The translations under genes were made by a program, and so were the position numbers. 64,000 nucleotides of DNA from Tissierellia bacterium (GTDB lineage: Bacteria; Bacillota; Clostridia; Tissierellales; Tepidimicrobiaceae), in contig JAAYEM010000012.1 in assembly GCA_012728725.1 (NCBI GenBank), positions 1 through 64,000 on the forward strand, in the 5' to 3' direction. How positions within the stretch are numbered: the stretch's first letter is position 1; the number at the start of each line of letters is the position of its first letter. Under the pieces are notes generated by a model. That model searched no databases and was not told the DNA's origin. It saw only the letters and a list, made by a program, of their open reading frames with translations. Shown here piece by piece: positions 37,090 to 45,752 of the stretch.

Positions 37090-38073
37090 CTACTCTATAA
37101 TATTGGTGGCTTCCTTAAATAGAGGGAGATTTTCATCTAATCCTAATGCCTTTAAGGTATTTTTATTAAGGGTAATTATGGTATTTTCTGCCAATCCAAC
37201 AGGTATAGATGAAACATCCTTTCCATCTACAAGTATTTCTTTAGCCATTTTTGCCGTTTGCTTTCCTAATTCATAGTAGCTAAGTCCACTTGAGATGAGT
37301 AGGCCACCCCTTACTTGAGTTTCTTCAGCTGATACTGTCACCATATTATTTTCAATTGCAACCCTTGATGTTAATTCCACAGAAGATGCTACCAAATTAT
37401 CTGTAATCATATACAAGGCATCTACCTTTTTTACTATAGATTGAAGGGCTTGTGGTAGTTCATTTACATTGCTCACCCCAAGGGTTACTACCTCTAACCC
37501 TACCTCTGGAGCCAATTCCTTTACTTCCTCTATTTGGATTTCAGAGTTTGGCTCACCAGTGTTGTATAGAATGCCTATGGTATTGATATTGGGATCAATC
37601 TGTTTAAACATCTTTAAATGGTCTTCAATGGGAGCTTTGTCTGAAGTTCCTGTTATATTTCCACCTACATTTTCCCAATCAGCTACTATTTCTGCCTTTA
37701 CCGGATCTGTTACTGCACTAAACAATACTGGAATATCTGTACCATCTGTTGCTTGTTTACAACTTTGGGCTGCTGGTGTTGCTATAGCAAATATTAGGTC
37801 TACCTCATCCTTAACAAATTTTTGAGCTATACTAAGACTAGTTGGGATATCTCCTTGAGCATTTTGATAATCGATTTCAGCTTTTATCCCTAATTCCTTT
37901 AGTCCATCTTCGAAACCTTTTCTGGTGTCATCTAGGGCAGGATGTTCTGCCAATTGGTTAATACCTATTCTAAATACCTTTTCCTCTGAAGTATTATTTA
38001 CTTGGTTATCCTTTGAACTACAGCCTGCTAAAATTAATATGCCTATCAAAATTAATGCTATTATTTTTTTCAT
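37090..38073 (-). CDS. ABC transporter substrate-binding lipoprotein, TrpX-like
   Basis: The 327-residue lipoprotein (lipobox LAGC; MKKIIALILIGIL signal) has the TrpX/ABC_sub_bind fold with GINQLAEHPALDDTRKGFEDG and QKFVKDEVDLIFAIATPAAQ. Such proteins bind aromatic amino acids such as tryptophan. The specifier of the leader argues for phenylalanine here. ATG follows AAGGAGGATGC. Confidence 0.88.
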   Translation of the reverse strand: MKKIIALILIGILILAGCSSKDNQVNNTSEEKVFRIGINQLAEHPALDDTRKGFEDGLKELGIKAEIDYQNAQGDIPTSLSIAQKFVKDEVDLIFAIATPAAQSCKQATDGTDIPVLFSAVTDPVKAEIVADWENVGGNITGTSDKAPIEDHLKMFKQIDPNINTIGILYNTGEPNSEIQIEEVKELAPEVGLEVVTLGVSNVNELPQALQSIVKKVDALYMITDNLVASSVELTSRVAIENNMVTVSAEETQVRGGLLISSGLSYYELGKQTAKMAKEILVDGKDVSSIPVGLAENTIITLNKNTLKALGLDENLPLFKEATNIIE

Positions 38074-38150
38074 TTTTGCATCCTCCTTATATTAGTTAGT
38101 AATATTTATGGTTTAAATAAATTTGGTATAGGATTTTTATAAAGGTTGGT

Positions 38151-38425
38151 AAAAAAAAATCTTTCGTTCCTATAAATATAGTTTTTTAAACTATACTTAT
38201 AGGGACGAAAGATTATTCCGCGGTACCACCCTATTTATGACATAAAGTCATCACTCATTTTCGGACCCAACAGTCCTAGCCCTTGTAACGATGGGCTTTC
38301 GGATTCGTCTACTTGAGTTTACTCGTTGAACGAACCAGCTCAGGAGTGAATATTACATATCCCCTTAATGTTGGCTCTCACCTTACCCAACTCTCTGTGA
38401 TTAAGGTAGGATATCTTTCTCTCCT
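38151..38425 (-). promoter_or_regulatory. T-box leader, probable Phe specifier, of the TrpXYZ-like operon
   Basis: The minus strand has AGAGAGTTGGG Stem I, the T-box AGGGTGGTACCGCGG (38218-38232) and a long terminator stem with arms AATCTTTCGTCCCTATAA and TTATAGGAACGAAAGATT followed by a run of T. The specifier, aligned with the Trp leader, is TTC (phenylalanine) at 38350-38348 followed by ACTCCTGAG. The three T-boxes in the window have the same form around the specifier, which supports the assignment. Confidence 0.88.
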
Positions 38426-38459
38426 TCAGCGCTTTTTTAAATTTTAATATTTAGATAAA

Positions 38460-38488
38460 ATAATAGTACCTAAAAAGAATAATGTCAA
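38460..38488 (-). promoter_or_regulatory. Promoter of the TrpXYZ-like operon
   Basis: On the minus strand TTGACA (38488-38483) and TATTAT (38465-38460) are separated by 17 bp, directly upstream of the T-box leader. Confidence 0.75.
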
Positions 38489-38563
38489 TAGGTTTTTGAA
38501 AAATTTTTTGAAATTTTATAAAAGATTGTAGCCCTTAATTATTGGGCAGCCTATGTCATTGAA

Positions 38564-38592
38564 TTGAAAATCCTTTATCTACATGGTATATT
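38564..38592 (+). promoter_or_regulatory. Promoter of the UGA-containing glutaredoxin gene
   Basis: TTGAAA (38564-38569) and TATATT (38587-38592) are 17 bp apart, about 55 bases before the ATG. The gene therefore appears to have its own promoter. Confidence 0.65.
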
Positions 38593-38646
38593 ATAGTTAT
38601 ATTCCATAATTAGAAAAAGGTTACAAAAGTTATAGGAGGAATTTAA

Positions 38647-38919
38647 ATGAAGGATATTATCGTATTTGGAAGCAAACATTGACCAGCCTGTAGGCCAGCG
38701 AAAGAGTATCTTTCTAAACATAATATAAGGTTTCTCTACTTGGATATTACAGAAAATATGATGAACTTAAAACTATTCTTAAAATATAGGGATAACTATC
38801 CCCAATTCGAAAAAATAAAGGAAGAGGGGAGGGTAGGGCTGCCCTGCATTGTTATAAATAAAGGAGAGGAAATTGTATTCGATTATAAACAGTTAGATAT
38901 TACTCAAATTAATAGATAG
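38647..38919 (+). CDS. Probable selenoprotein: glutaredoxin-like, UGA at the first active-site position
   Basis: The frame from ATG 38647 (after AGGAGG at 38634-38639) gives FGSKH-UGA-PACRPAKEYL and then runs unbroken for 78 codons to TAG at 38919. The UGA (38680-38682) replaces the first Cys of the CxxC motif, giving U-P-A-C. The paralogue at 28881 has CPDC there and is about 60% identical without gaps. UGA is a normal stop elsewhere in this window, for example trpB. Immediately downstream is a hairpin fitting the bacterial SECIS pattern. If selenocysteine is inserted, this is a 90-residue selenoenzyme with a Sec-Cys redox pair. A degraded pseudogene is the alternative, but no other lesion is seen. 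Confidence 0.85.
38700..38714 (+). promoter_or_regulatory. Candidate bacterial SECIS hairpin
   Basis: GAAAGA (38700-38705) pairs perfectly with TCTTTC (38709-38714), leaving a GUA loop with G first. The loop lies 23 nt after the UGA, within the roughly 16-37 nt known for bacterial SECIS elements. This is a sequence match to the family rule, not a tested structure. Confidence 0.65.
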
Positions 38920-39015
38920 GTACCTAATTTTTTTTATTATTCTTTCTAAATATGAAGAAAGTTAGATTTGGTAATAGTAATATAATATTAACCTAAGAGG
39001 AAGATGGAGGTATAA

Positions 39016-40668
39016 ATGAAGGAAACGGTATATATTATAGGACACAAAAATCCTGATTCAGATTCCATATGCTCAGCTATAGCCTATGCAGAATACAAGA
39101 ATGCCAGTGGGGATATCAATGCAATTCCTGCAAGACTAGGGGAAATTAACAGGGAAACAAAATTTATCCTGGATTATTTTGGGGTAGAGACCCCTATGCT
39201 CTTAGAAACTGTAAGGCTTAGTGTGGAAGATTTAAATTTTGACAAAATAGCCCCGATTAGCCCTGAAATATCACTACGAATGGCCTTGGAAATAATGAAG
39301 AAGAATAATTTAAATAGTCTTCCCGTTGTAGATGAAAACGAACAATTAATGGGTATTGTAACCGTATCTGATATAATAGGTTCCTATATAGATGTGTGGG
39401 ATAACAATGTATTGGGCAGTTCGGGAACTTCTATAGATAATATAATAGATACCCTCACCGCTAAAATAATCACCTTGCCAAACAATGCCAGATTCTTTAA
39501 TGGAAAAATTTTAGTATTAGCTATGGAGCCTAAATCTATTAAAGAATATATAGAAGCCAATGATATAGTCATATGTGGTGATAGGAGAGATGCCCAGGAG
39601 CTTGCTATAAACAGCAATATATCTTTAATGATAGTAACTGGCAATGTAAAAATAGATCAACAGATTATTGAGCTTGCTGAGGAAAAGGGGGTTGCCATTT
39701 TATCTACCCCTTATGATACCTTTACAGCTGCTAAATTAATCACCCAGTCCATACCCATAAAGGATGTAATGACCAAGGAAAATTTAGTTACCTTTAGGCT
39801 AGACGATTTAGTGGATAATGTGAAAGAAGCAATGTCCAAAACCAGGTATAGGTCCTATCCAGTAATAGATAGCAGTAATAATAAAGTAGTGGGTTTAATA
39901 TCCAGATACCATTTAATTTCCAGTATGAAGAAGAAGGTCATATTAGTGGATCACAATGAACGGAGCCAATCTGTTGATGGGCTAGAAGAATGCGAAATAC
40001 TGGAAATTATAGATCATCATAGGGTAGCAGATGTGTTTACGGGAAATCCAATATACTTTAGAAATGAGCCAGTAGGTAGCACAGCCACTATAATTGCTTC
40101 TATAATGTTTGAAAATGGCAGAAGGCCTTCGAGGAAAATTGCAGGCATATTGGCAGCGGCTATAATTTCCGATACCCTATTGTTTAGATCTCCCACCTCT
40201 ACTAATACGGATAGGATTATACTAGATAGGCTAGCCAGAATTGCAGATCTAGATGTGGAACAATTTGCTATGGAAATGTTTAAGGCTGGTACTTCCTTGG
40301 CTGGGAAAACTCCCCAAGAGCTATTAAAGGAAGATTTTAAGACCTTTAATATTGAGGAGGAAAAGGTGGGAATAGCCCAGGTATATACCATGGATCCAGA
40401 TAGCTTAGCAGATATGAAGCCTGATCTACTTTCCCTTATGGAGGAAAGAAGAAATCAAGATGGATACTCCATGTTTATGTTGATGTTGACGGATATATTT
40501 AATGAGGCTTCTGAAATGGTAGTAGTAGGGGAGAAAAAGGAATTAGTTGCAAAAGCCTTTGGCAAAAACCTTGTCAATAATTCCTTCTATGCACCAGGGG
40601 TTCTATCTAGAAAGAAGCAGGTGGTACCACCCCTTACAAATATCCTTACATCTCAGGAAGAGATATAG
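39016..40668 (+). CDS. ppaC: Manganese-dependent inorganic pyrophosphatase with CBS and DRTGG domains
   Basis: This family II pyrophosphatase of 550 residues splits pyrophosphate using Mn2+. The N-terminal DHH motif is GHKNPDSDSICSAIAYAEYKN. A regulatory insert of about 250 residues follows (CBS, DRTGG-like, CBS: LNSLPVVDENEQLMGIV and RYRSYPVIDSSNNKVVG). The catalytic part resumes with IDHHRVAD and the C-terminal DHHA2 RKKQ region (SRKKQVVPPL). CBS-DRTGG versions of about this length occur in Clostridium and are inhibited by AMP/ADP. The RBS is AAGATGGAGG. Confidence 0.95.
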   Translation: MKETVYIIGHKNPDSDSICSAIAYAEYKNASGDINAIPARLGEINRETKFILDYFGVETPMLLETVRLSVEDLNFDKIAPISPEISLRMALEIMKKNNLNSLPVVDENEQLMGIVTVSDIIGSYIDVWDNNVLGSSGTSIDNIIDTLTAKIITLPNNARFFNGKILVLAMEPKSIKEYIEANDIVICGDRRDAQELAINSNISLMIVTGNVKIDQQIIELAEEKGVAILSTPYDTFTAAKLITQSIPIKDVMTKENLVTFRLDDLVDNVKEAMSKTRYRSYPVIDSSNNKVVGLISRYHLISSMKKKVILVDHNERSQSVDGLEECEILEIIDHHRVADVFTGNPIYFRNEPVGSTATIIASIMFENGRRPSRKIAGILAAAIISDTLLFRSPTSTNTDRIILDRLARIADLDVEQFAMEMFKAGTSLAGKTPQELLKEDFKTFNIEEEKVGIAQVYTMDPDSLADMKPDLLSLMEERRNQDGYSMFMLMLTDIFNEASEMVVVGEKKELVAKAFGKNLVNNSFYAPGVLSRKKQVVPPLTNILTSQEEI

Positions 40669-40677
40669 TATAAAAGT

Positions 40678-40718
40678 AAAAGAGCTACAATAATTTTAGG
40701 ATTATTGTAGCTCTTTTA
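40678..40718. terminator. Terminator after the pyrophosphatase gene
   Basis: AAAGAGCTACAATAAT and ATTATTGTAGCTCTTT form a long stem with a six-base loop and T-rich tail. It also precedes the stop of the convergent DsbA-like gene. Confidence 0.85.
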
Positions 40719-40720
40719 TA

Positions 40721-41311
40721 TTATCCTAACAAATCTTTCTTAAACCTTTCATAATCTTTCAGAAAGGTTACTTTTTTGCTTTTGTTCACTATAAAGGTGG
40801 GAACAGACTCTATCTGGTACTTATTTGCTAAATTTTCTGCCTCTTCCATTTCCTTATGGTAAGCACCTCTATCAATTGAAGCATTCATTTTCCCTACATC
40901 CATACCTACTGCCAGAGCTATTTCATCAACTATTTCAGGTTTTCCTACATTTTTACCGTATTCAAATATGGTCTTAAAAGCTTCCCTAGCAAATTCATAG
41001 TATTTTCCCTCATCTCTGGCGAACAAAGCTGCCTTGTGTAATCTATTGGTGTTAAACTTTCTAGTTTTGTTGTTATAAATTAGCCCATATTCTGAACCTA
41101 ATCTTTCTATCCTTCTATAGCTCATTTTAATTTGCTCTTCAGGTATTATATCTTTAAGATCTCCTCCTTCAAGGGGATAGTCTGAATCTAATTCATAGGG
41201 AATCCATTCTATATTAAGATCTGAATTTTCCTTTCTCAATCTATCAGCTATAGAAAATCCTATATAACAAAAGGGACAGGCAAAATCTGAGAATATTTCT
41301 ATTTTTGTCAT
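40721..41311 (-). CDS. DsbA-family thioredoxin-fold oxidoreductase (FrnE-like)
   Basis: The 196-residue protein has CPFC at its N-terminus (FSDFACPFCYIG), then a helical insert and the cis-Pro segment ESVPTFIV. These are the DsbA/FrnE signatures of cytoplasmic thiol oxidoreductases, since no signal peptide is present. The frame opens at 41392 but has a poor upstream peptide; ATG 41311 has a GGGGTGATA site and is preferred. Partner unknown. Confidence 0.88.
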   Translation of the reverse strand: MTKIEIFSDFACPFCYIGFSIADRLRKENSDLNIEWIPYELDSDYPLEGGDLKDIIPEEQIKMSYRRIERLGSEYGLIYNNKTRKFNTNRLHKAALFARDEGKYYEFAREAFKTIFEYGKNVGKPEIVDEIALAVGMDVGKMNASIDRGAYHKEMEEAENLANKYQIESVPTFIVNKSKKVTFLKDYERFKKDLLG

Positions 41312-41425
41312 ATTATCACCCCAAATATATTGTATCTTTAAACATACCCAATAGGGCACAATATTAATCTTTGTATATATGAGCCCTTTCATGCCATCTT
41401 TCTTATAAATTATTTAATTACTTTA

Positions 41426-42442
41426 TTATAATTGCAGTAATTTATTCAAAAAGGATCCTGAATTGAAGTCTTCCTCTACAGTTTCTATTAGCTTTGAATC
41501 CTTTACCTTTAATTCTCTATCTATAATATATATAAAATCTAAATCTCTTTTTTCATTTCTATAGGCTTTTAATATATTTTCTAATCTAACAGCCTGATAC
41601 AAAAATTCTTCTATATTATCCCTAGTTACTTGGGCAAATTTTCTCTTCAATACCAACCTGCCATCTGATATAAAGAATAGTTTATATCCGTGGTCTAATT
41701 TTTCTCCCATTAAAAATTTTTTGTTGTTAGTTAGACTGGTATTATTGCTATTATATAAATACCTCAGGCAGGTGAGAAGGTCCCTATAATAAGAAGCCCT
41801 TTCAAACTGTAATAGATGGGAGGCCTCTTTCATATTTTTTTCTATTTGCAACATAAAGCTTTCCATATTCTCCTTTTTAAAAAATATCTCTTTTAGAGAT
41901 TCTCTATTCTCCATGAAATCATTTTTATCCAAGGTGACAGGTAAGGCCTTATAGGTAAATTTATAAAGCCCGGGGTAGCTTTTTATGGGATAAAGGTTCC
42001 TAAGGTAATCCACCAAATTGATAATTATATTTTTATTCCTATAGGGGCCTAAGCAATAGGCTGAGTCTTTATTATGTACTACTGATAGGGAATTATATCT
42101 ATTATAATCTTCTATTTTCAAATATACATACTTATTATCATTTTTAAATTGGGAATTGTATATGGGTTTGACCTTCTTTATCAGGGCACATTCCAATAGC
42201 TGGGCTTCCAAATGGGTATCTGTGACTATAAAGTCAATATCATATATATTGGATACCATTATATTAATTTTATTCCATTTATGGTCAGTGTTAAAATAAG
42301 ATTTCACCCTATTATATAAGGATTTACTCTTTCCTATATATATAATATTTCCCTGGGAATCTTTCATCAGATATATTCCAGGTTTTTGTGGTATGGTTTT
42401 AATTTTATTGATTAAATATTGAGTTCTATCCAATTTAGTCAC
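41426..42442 (-). CDS. UvrC-like protein with GIY-YIG and UVR domains, lacking the C-terminal nuclease half
   Basis: Residues 18-100 are a GIY-YIG nuclease domain (PGIYLMKDSQGNIIYIGKSKSLYNRVKSYF) as in UvrC, where it makes the 3' incision. A UVR-type motif lies near residue 210 (MKEASHLLQFERASYYRDLL), which in UvrC contacts UvrB. The chain ends at 338 residues, with no RNase H-like domain for the 5' cut and no HhH motifs. It is therefore a half-UvrC or Cho-like protein. A GTG start at 42442 is used; the RBS is weak. Function beyond DNA incision is inferred. Confidence 0.85.
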   Translation of the reverse strand: MTKLDRTQYLINKIKTIPQKPGIYLMKDSQGNIIYIGKSKSLYNRVKSYFNTDHKWNKINIMVSNIYDIDFIVTDTHLEAQLLECALIKKVKPIYNSQFKNDNKYVYLKIEDYNRYNSLSVVHNKDSAYCLGPYRNKNIIINLVDYLRNLYPIKSYPGLYKFTYKALPVTLDKNDFMENRESLKEIFFKKENMESFMLQIEKNMKEASHLLQFERASYYRDLLTCLRYLYNSNNTSLTNNKKFLMGEKLDHGYKLFFISDGRLVLKRKFAQVTRDNIEEFLYQAVRLENILKAYRNEKRDLDFIYIIDRELKVKDSKLIETVEEDFNSGSFLNKLLQL

Positions 42443-42517
42443 CAGCCTTGCTAATAGAGGGATATGATTATTTTTTCATATTTAAGGGCTACTGTCAAAC
42501 AAAATGGAGGCAGACCT

Positions 42518-42547
42518 ATAATAATTAGATAAATATCTAATTATTAT
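42518..42547. promoter_or_regulatory. Perfect 14-bp inverted repeat at the MFS-arsR promoter
   Basis: ATAATAATTAGATA (42518-42531) and its exact reverse complement (42534-42547) are separated by AA. The site ends 1 base before the -35 hexamer of the promoter below. It is the obvious operator candidate for the ArsR-type regulator encoded by the same operon. Confidence 0.6.
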
Positions 42548-42548
42548 A

Positions 42549-42577
42549 TTGACATCAAACAAATACTGGCATATACT
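42549..42577 (+). promoter_or_regulatory. Promoter of the MFS-arsR operon
   Basis: TTGACA (42549-42554) and TATACT (42572-42577) are separated by exactly 17 bp. The start is 31 bases before the MFS ATG at 42608. Confidence 0.75.
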
Positions 42578-42607
42578 AAAATTAACTAAACAAATGGAGG
42601 TTGTTTT

Positions 42608-43894
42608 ATGAATATAGATTTGATTAAGGATAGGAATTTTATTCTATTGATACTTGGTAAATTTGTCTCCCTATTGGGAAGTAATATGCAGCAGTTTGCC
42701 CTGTCTCTATATGTACTAGAGATAACTGGTTCTGCTACTATTTTTGCATCCATGCTGTCCATATCCATATTGCCAAGACTGATCTTGTCTCCTATAGCTG
42801 GAGTGTTTGGTGATTGGTTTGATAGGAAGAAGTCCATAGTAATATTAGATTTGCTGAATTCAGTCATAATAGGGGTATTTGCCATAATATTTATGGTAAA
42901 GGGAAGCTTTACCATACCCCTGCTGTATATCCTAGTGATTTTACTGGAAATAACAGAGATATTTTTCAACTCAGCCATGGCTGCTGTTATTCCCAGCATG
43001 GTTGAAAAGGACCAATTGCTAGATGCAAATTCCTTTACCTCTTTAGTTATGAATTTAGGCCAATTACTTGCTCCTTTAATAGGGGCACTTCTATATGAGG
43101 CATTTGGACTTAAGATATTATTAATTATCAATTCCATTAGCTTTTTAATATCGGGTATTAGTGAGATCTTTATAAATATTCCCCAAAAACATAAAAGGCC
43201 AGAAAGGGTGAATTTAAAGTCTTTCAAAACTGATCTAATAGAAGGGATAAAAATTATTAAGAATAACAAATTTATCTATACCATGATTAGTTTAGGAACC
43301 ATAACAAATTTTTCCATATCCCCCCTATTTTCAGTAGGCATGATTTATATGGTTAAAGAAGTACTCAAGGCAACAGATTTTCAGTTTGGTCTATTTGAAA
43401 TGATCCTAGCAGCATCTCTTATAGCTGCACCCATAATCTTTTCTAAGCAAATAAAAAATACTCAAGTAGGGAAACTATGTTATATAAGTTTTATATCCAT
43501 AGGTTTGGCCATACTGATTATGGTACCAATTCCATCAGAGACAATCCTCAACTTATTTGATTCAAATATTGTACCCTATATTTTGTTAATGGCAGTATCC
43601 TTTATGGTAGGTGCTTTGGCGACGGTAGCTAATATTGCTATAGGGACCATATTTGACCAAGTAACCCCCCTTGAATTAATGGGTAGGACAAAAACGGTAT
43701 TCAATCTAGCTGTAACTGTCTTTATTCCTGTGGGGCAAATGATTTTCGGTTTCCTATATGATATAATATCACCAAGCTATGTTATAGCCATAAGTGGAAC
43801 TATAATGATTCTTTCGGTAAAAAAGTACAGGAAATCATTACTTGAGCTAGATGAGCAAAATCCTTTGGTAGGAGTTGGGGTAAATGAGATTTAG
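42608..43894 (+). CDS. MFS transporter, drug-efflux type
   Basis: The 428-residue protein has about twelve hydrophobic segments, and the loop 2 MFS signature GDWFDRKKSI after the second helix. The N-terminus (LGSNMQQFALSLYVLEITGSATIFASM) resembles MFS efflux pumps of the enterobactin/macrolide type. The substrate is unknown. Its ATG follows AAATGGAGG. It overlaps the ArsR regulator gene by 11 bases. Confidence 0.88.
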   Translation: MNIDLIKDRNFILLILGKFVSLLGSNMQQFALSLYVLEITGSATIFASMLSISILPRLILSPIAGVFGDWFDRKKSIVILDLLNSVIIGVFAIIFMVKGSFTIPLLYILVILLEITEIFFNSAMAAVIPSMVEKDQLLDANSFTSLVMNLGQLLAPLIGALLYEAFGLKILLIINSISFLISGISEIFINIPQKHKRPERVNLKSFKTDLIEGIKIIKNNKFIYTMISLGTITNFSISPLFSVGMIYMVKEVLKATDFQFGLFEMILAASLIAAPIIFSKQIKNTQVGKLCYISFISIGLAILIMVPIPSETILNLFDSNIVPYILLMAVSFMVGALATVANIAIGTIFDQVTPLELMGRTKTVFNLAVTVFIPVGQMIFGFLYDIISPSYVIAISGTIMILSVKKYRKSLLELDEQNPLVGVGVNEI

Positions 43895-44984
43895 ATTTTC
43901 TCTAACAGGGAGTAGGATATATGATTTTATACACTTTCCCAGATTATTGTATTATACTCAAGAATATGAGTCCTCTAAGGAATGGCAAAATTATGAGGAA
44001 CTAGTAATGGATGATTATCTAGATCTGGTTAAAAAAGTGGAAGATAGATTAAAGCCTTTTTCCAAAGAAATTGAGATATTTTATATGAAAGATTTATTCA
44101 GTGGCTATGATTTCATAGATCTAATATCTAGAGCTACTGGCCTATTAGGCTATGAAAGGGAAGAGGAGTATTTAGATGTACTACTAACTTTAGATGAGCA
44201 GGAGATCAGAAGGAATATAATCCTTTCCATTTTAATTCAGAATGAGAACTCTTTTTCAGAGGAAACTAGGACTAGGGCAGATGAAATAATAAAAGACAGG
44301 GATGTGATGATCTCCTTTATAAAGGAATTACCTACAGAAGCTGGAATCAAATGGAATTTGTTTTTATTCATAGATGAACCATTAAAGTATACCAAAATAT
44401 ATGTGGGCCTCATGACAAAGCTATTGCCCATATTTAAGGATATATATCTACCCTATGAGGAAGAGGTAAAAAAGTATGGGGAAGAGCTGGTAAGTTTTTT
44501 GAATAAAAAGGGGGCAGAAGGGTTAAGGGAAATAAGCTATTCCATATTGGATGCCAGCATACTGGATAATAAAGAAGTGTATACAATATTGATTTCAGTG
44601 TTCTTTTCCTACACTGTATCCATGGCAGTTACAATGGAGGACAAGTATATAGCCTGGGGCATAGAGATGGAAGAAGCCTTCAAAAAAATGAAGGAGATAA
44701 ATGATAATAAAATAAATGAAAGGGTTCAGGTATTTAAAAATTTGGGAGATAGGACCAGGTATGAGGTACTTAAATTGATTGCATCAGGGGAAACCTCCAC
44801 TAAAGAAATTGCCAATAGGCTAGGGGTAACCAGTGCCACCGTATCCTATCATATAAATAATTTTCTCACATCTAAAGTAATCAAACTGGACAAAAGCAAT
44901 ACTAGATTTGGCTATGTAGTAGACTATGACCTATTAAATGAAATTATAGAGGGATTAAAAGAGGATTTACAATTCCCCACTTAA
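43884..44984 (+). CDS. ArsR-type winged-helix regulator with large N-terminal domain
   Basis: The 366-residue protein carries an ArsR winged helix near the C-terminus (about 287-345): FKNLGDRTRYEVLKLIASGE, TSTKEIANRLGVTSATVSYH. The N-terminal ~280 residues are helical and unlike classic 100-residue ArsR sensors; they probably bind an effector. The overlap with the MFS gene and the palindrome at its promoter suggest autoregulated control of the transporter. No metal-site cysteines are visible in the winged helix. Confidence 0.85.
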   Translation: MRFRFSLTGSRIYDFIHFPRLLYYTQEYESSKEWQNYEELVMDDYLDLVKKVEDRLKPFSKEIEIFYMKDLFSGYDFIDLISRATGLLGYEREEEYLDVLLTLDEQEIRRNIILSILIQNENSFSEETRTRADEIIKDRDVMISFIKELPTEAGIKWNLFLFIDEPLKYTKIYVGLMTKLLPIFKDIYLPYEEEVKKYGEELVSFLNKKGAEGLREISYSILDASILDNKEVYTILISVFFSYTVSMAVTMEDKYIAWGIEMEEAFKKMKEINDNKINERVQVFKNLGDRTRYEVLKLIASGETSTKEIANRLGVTSATVSYHINNFLTSKVIKLDKSNTRFGYVVDYDLLNEIIEGLKEDLQFPT

Positions 44985-45034
44985 GAGGGGGTATTTTCTA
45001 TTGTAGAATTTTTGTTTAAAAAGGAGGAGGCCTA

Positions 45035-45679
45035 ATGGACATTTTTCAAATATTTTATGATAATAGAAATCCGGAACAGGCAGAACAGATGGCCAAATAT
45101 ATGAGGAATATGTTTCCCTTTATTGGCTTAAAAAAGCCTGAAAGGCTGGCATTGGCAAAGGAGTTCTTGAAGCAAAAAGGAAAGGATAAAAAAGTGGACT
45201 GGGATTTTATATTTAAATGCTACCAGCTGCCTGAAAGGGAATTTCAATATTTGGCTGTAGATTATATGGACAAGGTAAGGAAATTATTTACACCAGCTGA
45301 TATGGACAATATAGAAAAGCTACTGACTACAAAATCCTGGTGGGATACTGTAGATGGAATAAATAGGACTGTAGGTCATATAGCCATGAAGTATCCAGAA
45401 GTAAAAGAAGGGAAGATACTAAAATGGATGAAATCTGATAATATTTGGCTAAAGAGGATATCCATTATTTTTCAACTTAAATATAAGGAGAAAACGGATA
45501 CAGAATTTTTGAAAAAGGCCATATTACATAATTCTCAAACCAATGAATTCTTTATAGATAAGGCCATTGGCTGGGCCTTGAGGGAGTATTCTAAGACCAA
45601 TAGGGAGTGGGTTAAAGAATTTATTGAAAATAACAGCTTATCAAAATTGAGCATTAGGGAGGGGAGTAAATATATTTAG
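45035..45679 (+). CDS. DNA alkylation repair protein AlkD-like
   Basis: This 214-residue HEAT-repeat protein shows AlkD patterns: FPFIGLKKPERLALAKEFL, the KSWWDTVDGI motif (W and D around residue 105) and FFIDKAIGWALREYSKTN. AlkD is a base-excision glycosylase removing N3/N7-alkylated purines using a rigid HEAT-like array. RBS is AAGGAGGAGG. Confidence 0.88.
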   Translation: MDIFQIFYDNRNPEQAEQMAKYMRNMFPFIGLKKPERLALAKEFLKQKGKDKKVDWDFIFKCYQLPEREFQYLAVDYMDKVRKLFTPADMDNIEKLLTTKSWWDTVDGINRTVGHIAMKYPEVKEGKILKWMKSDNIWLKRISIIFQLKYKEKTDTEFLKKAILHNSQTNEFFIDKAIGWALREYSKTNREWVKEFIENNSLSKLSIREGSKYI

Positions 45680-45752
45680 AGTTTTTTATTGCTATGGTAT
45701 AATTTTAATTGTAGACTATTTAATTGAAATTATTAGGCTAAGGGGGGCTTAA

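Noticed and set aside
42586-43269. Minus-strand 227-residue ORF
   Set aside because: It is antisense to the MFS gene; its hydrophobic composition is explained by the complementary strand.
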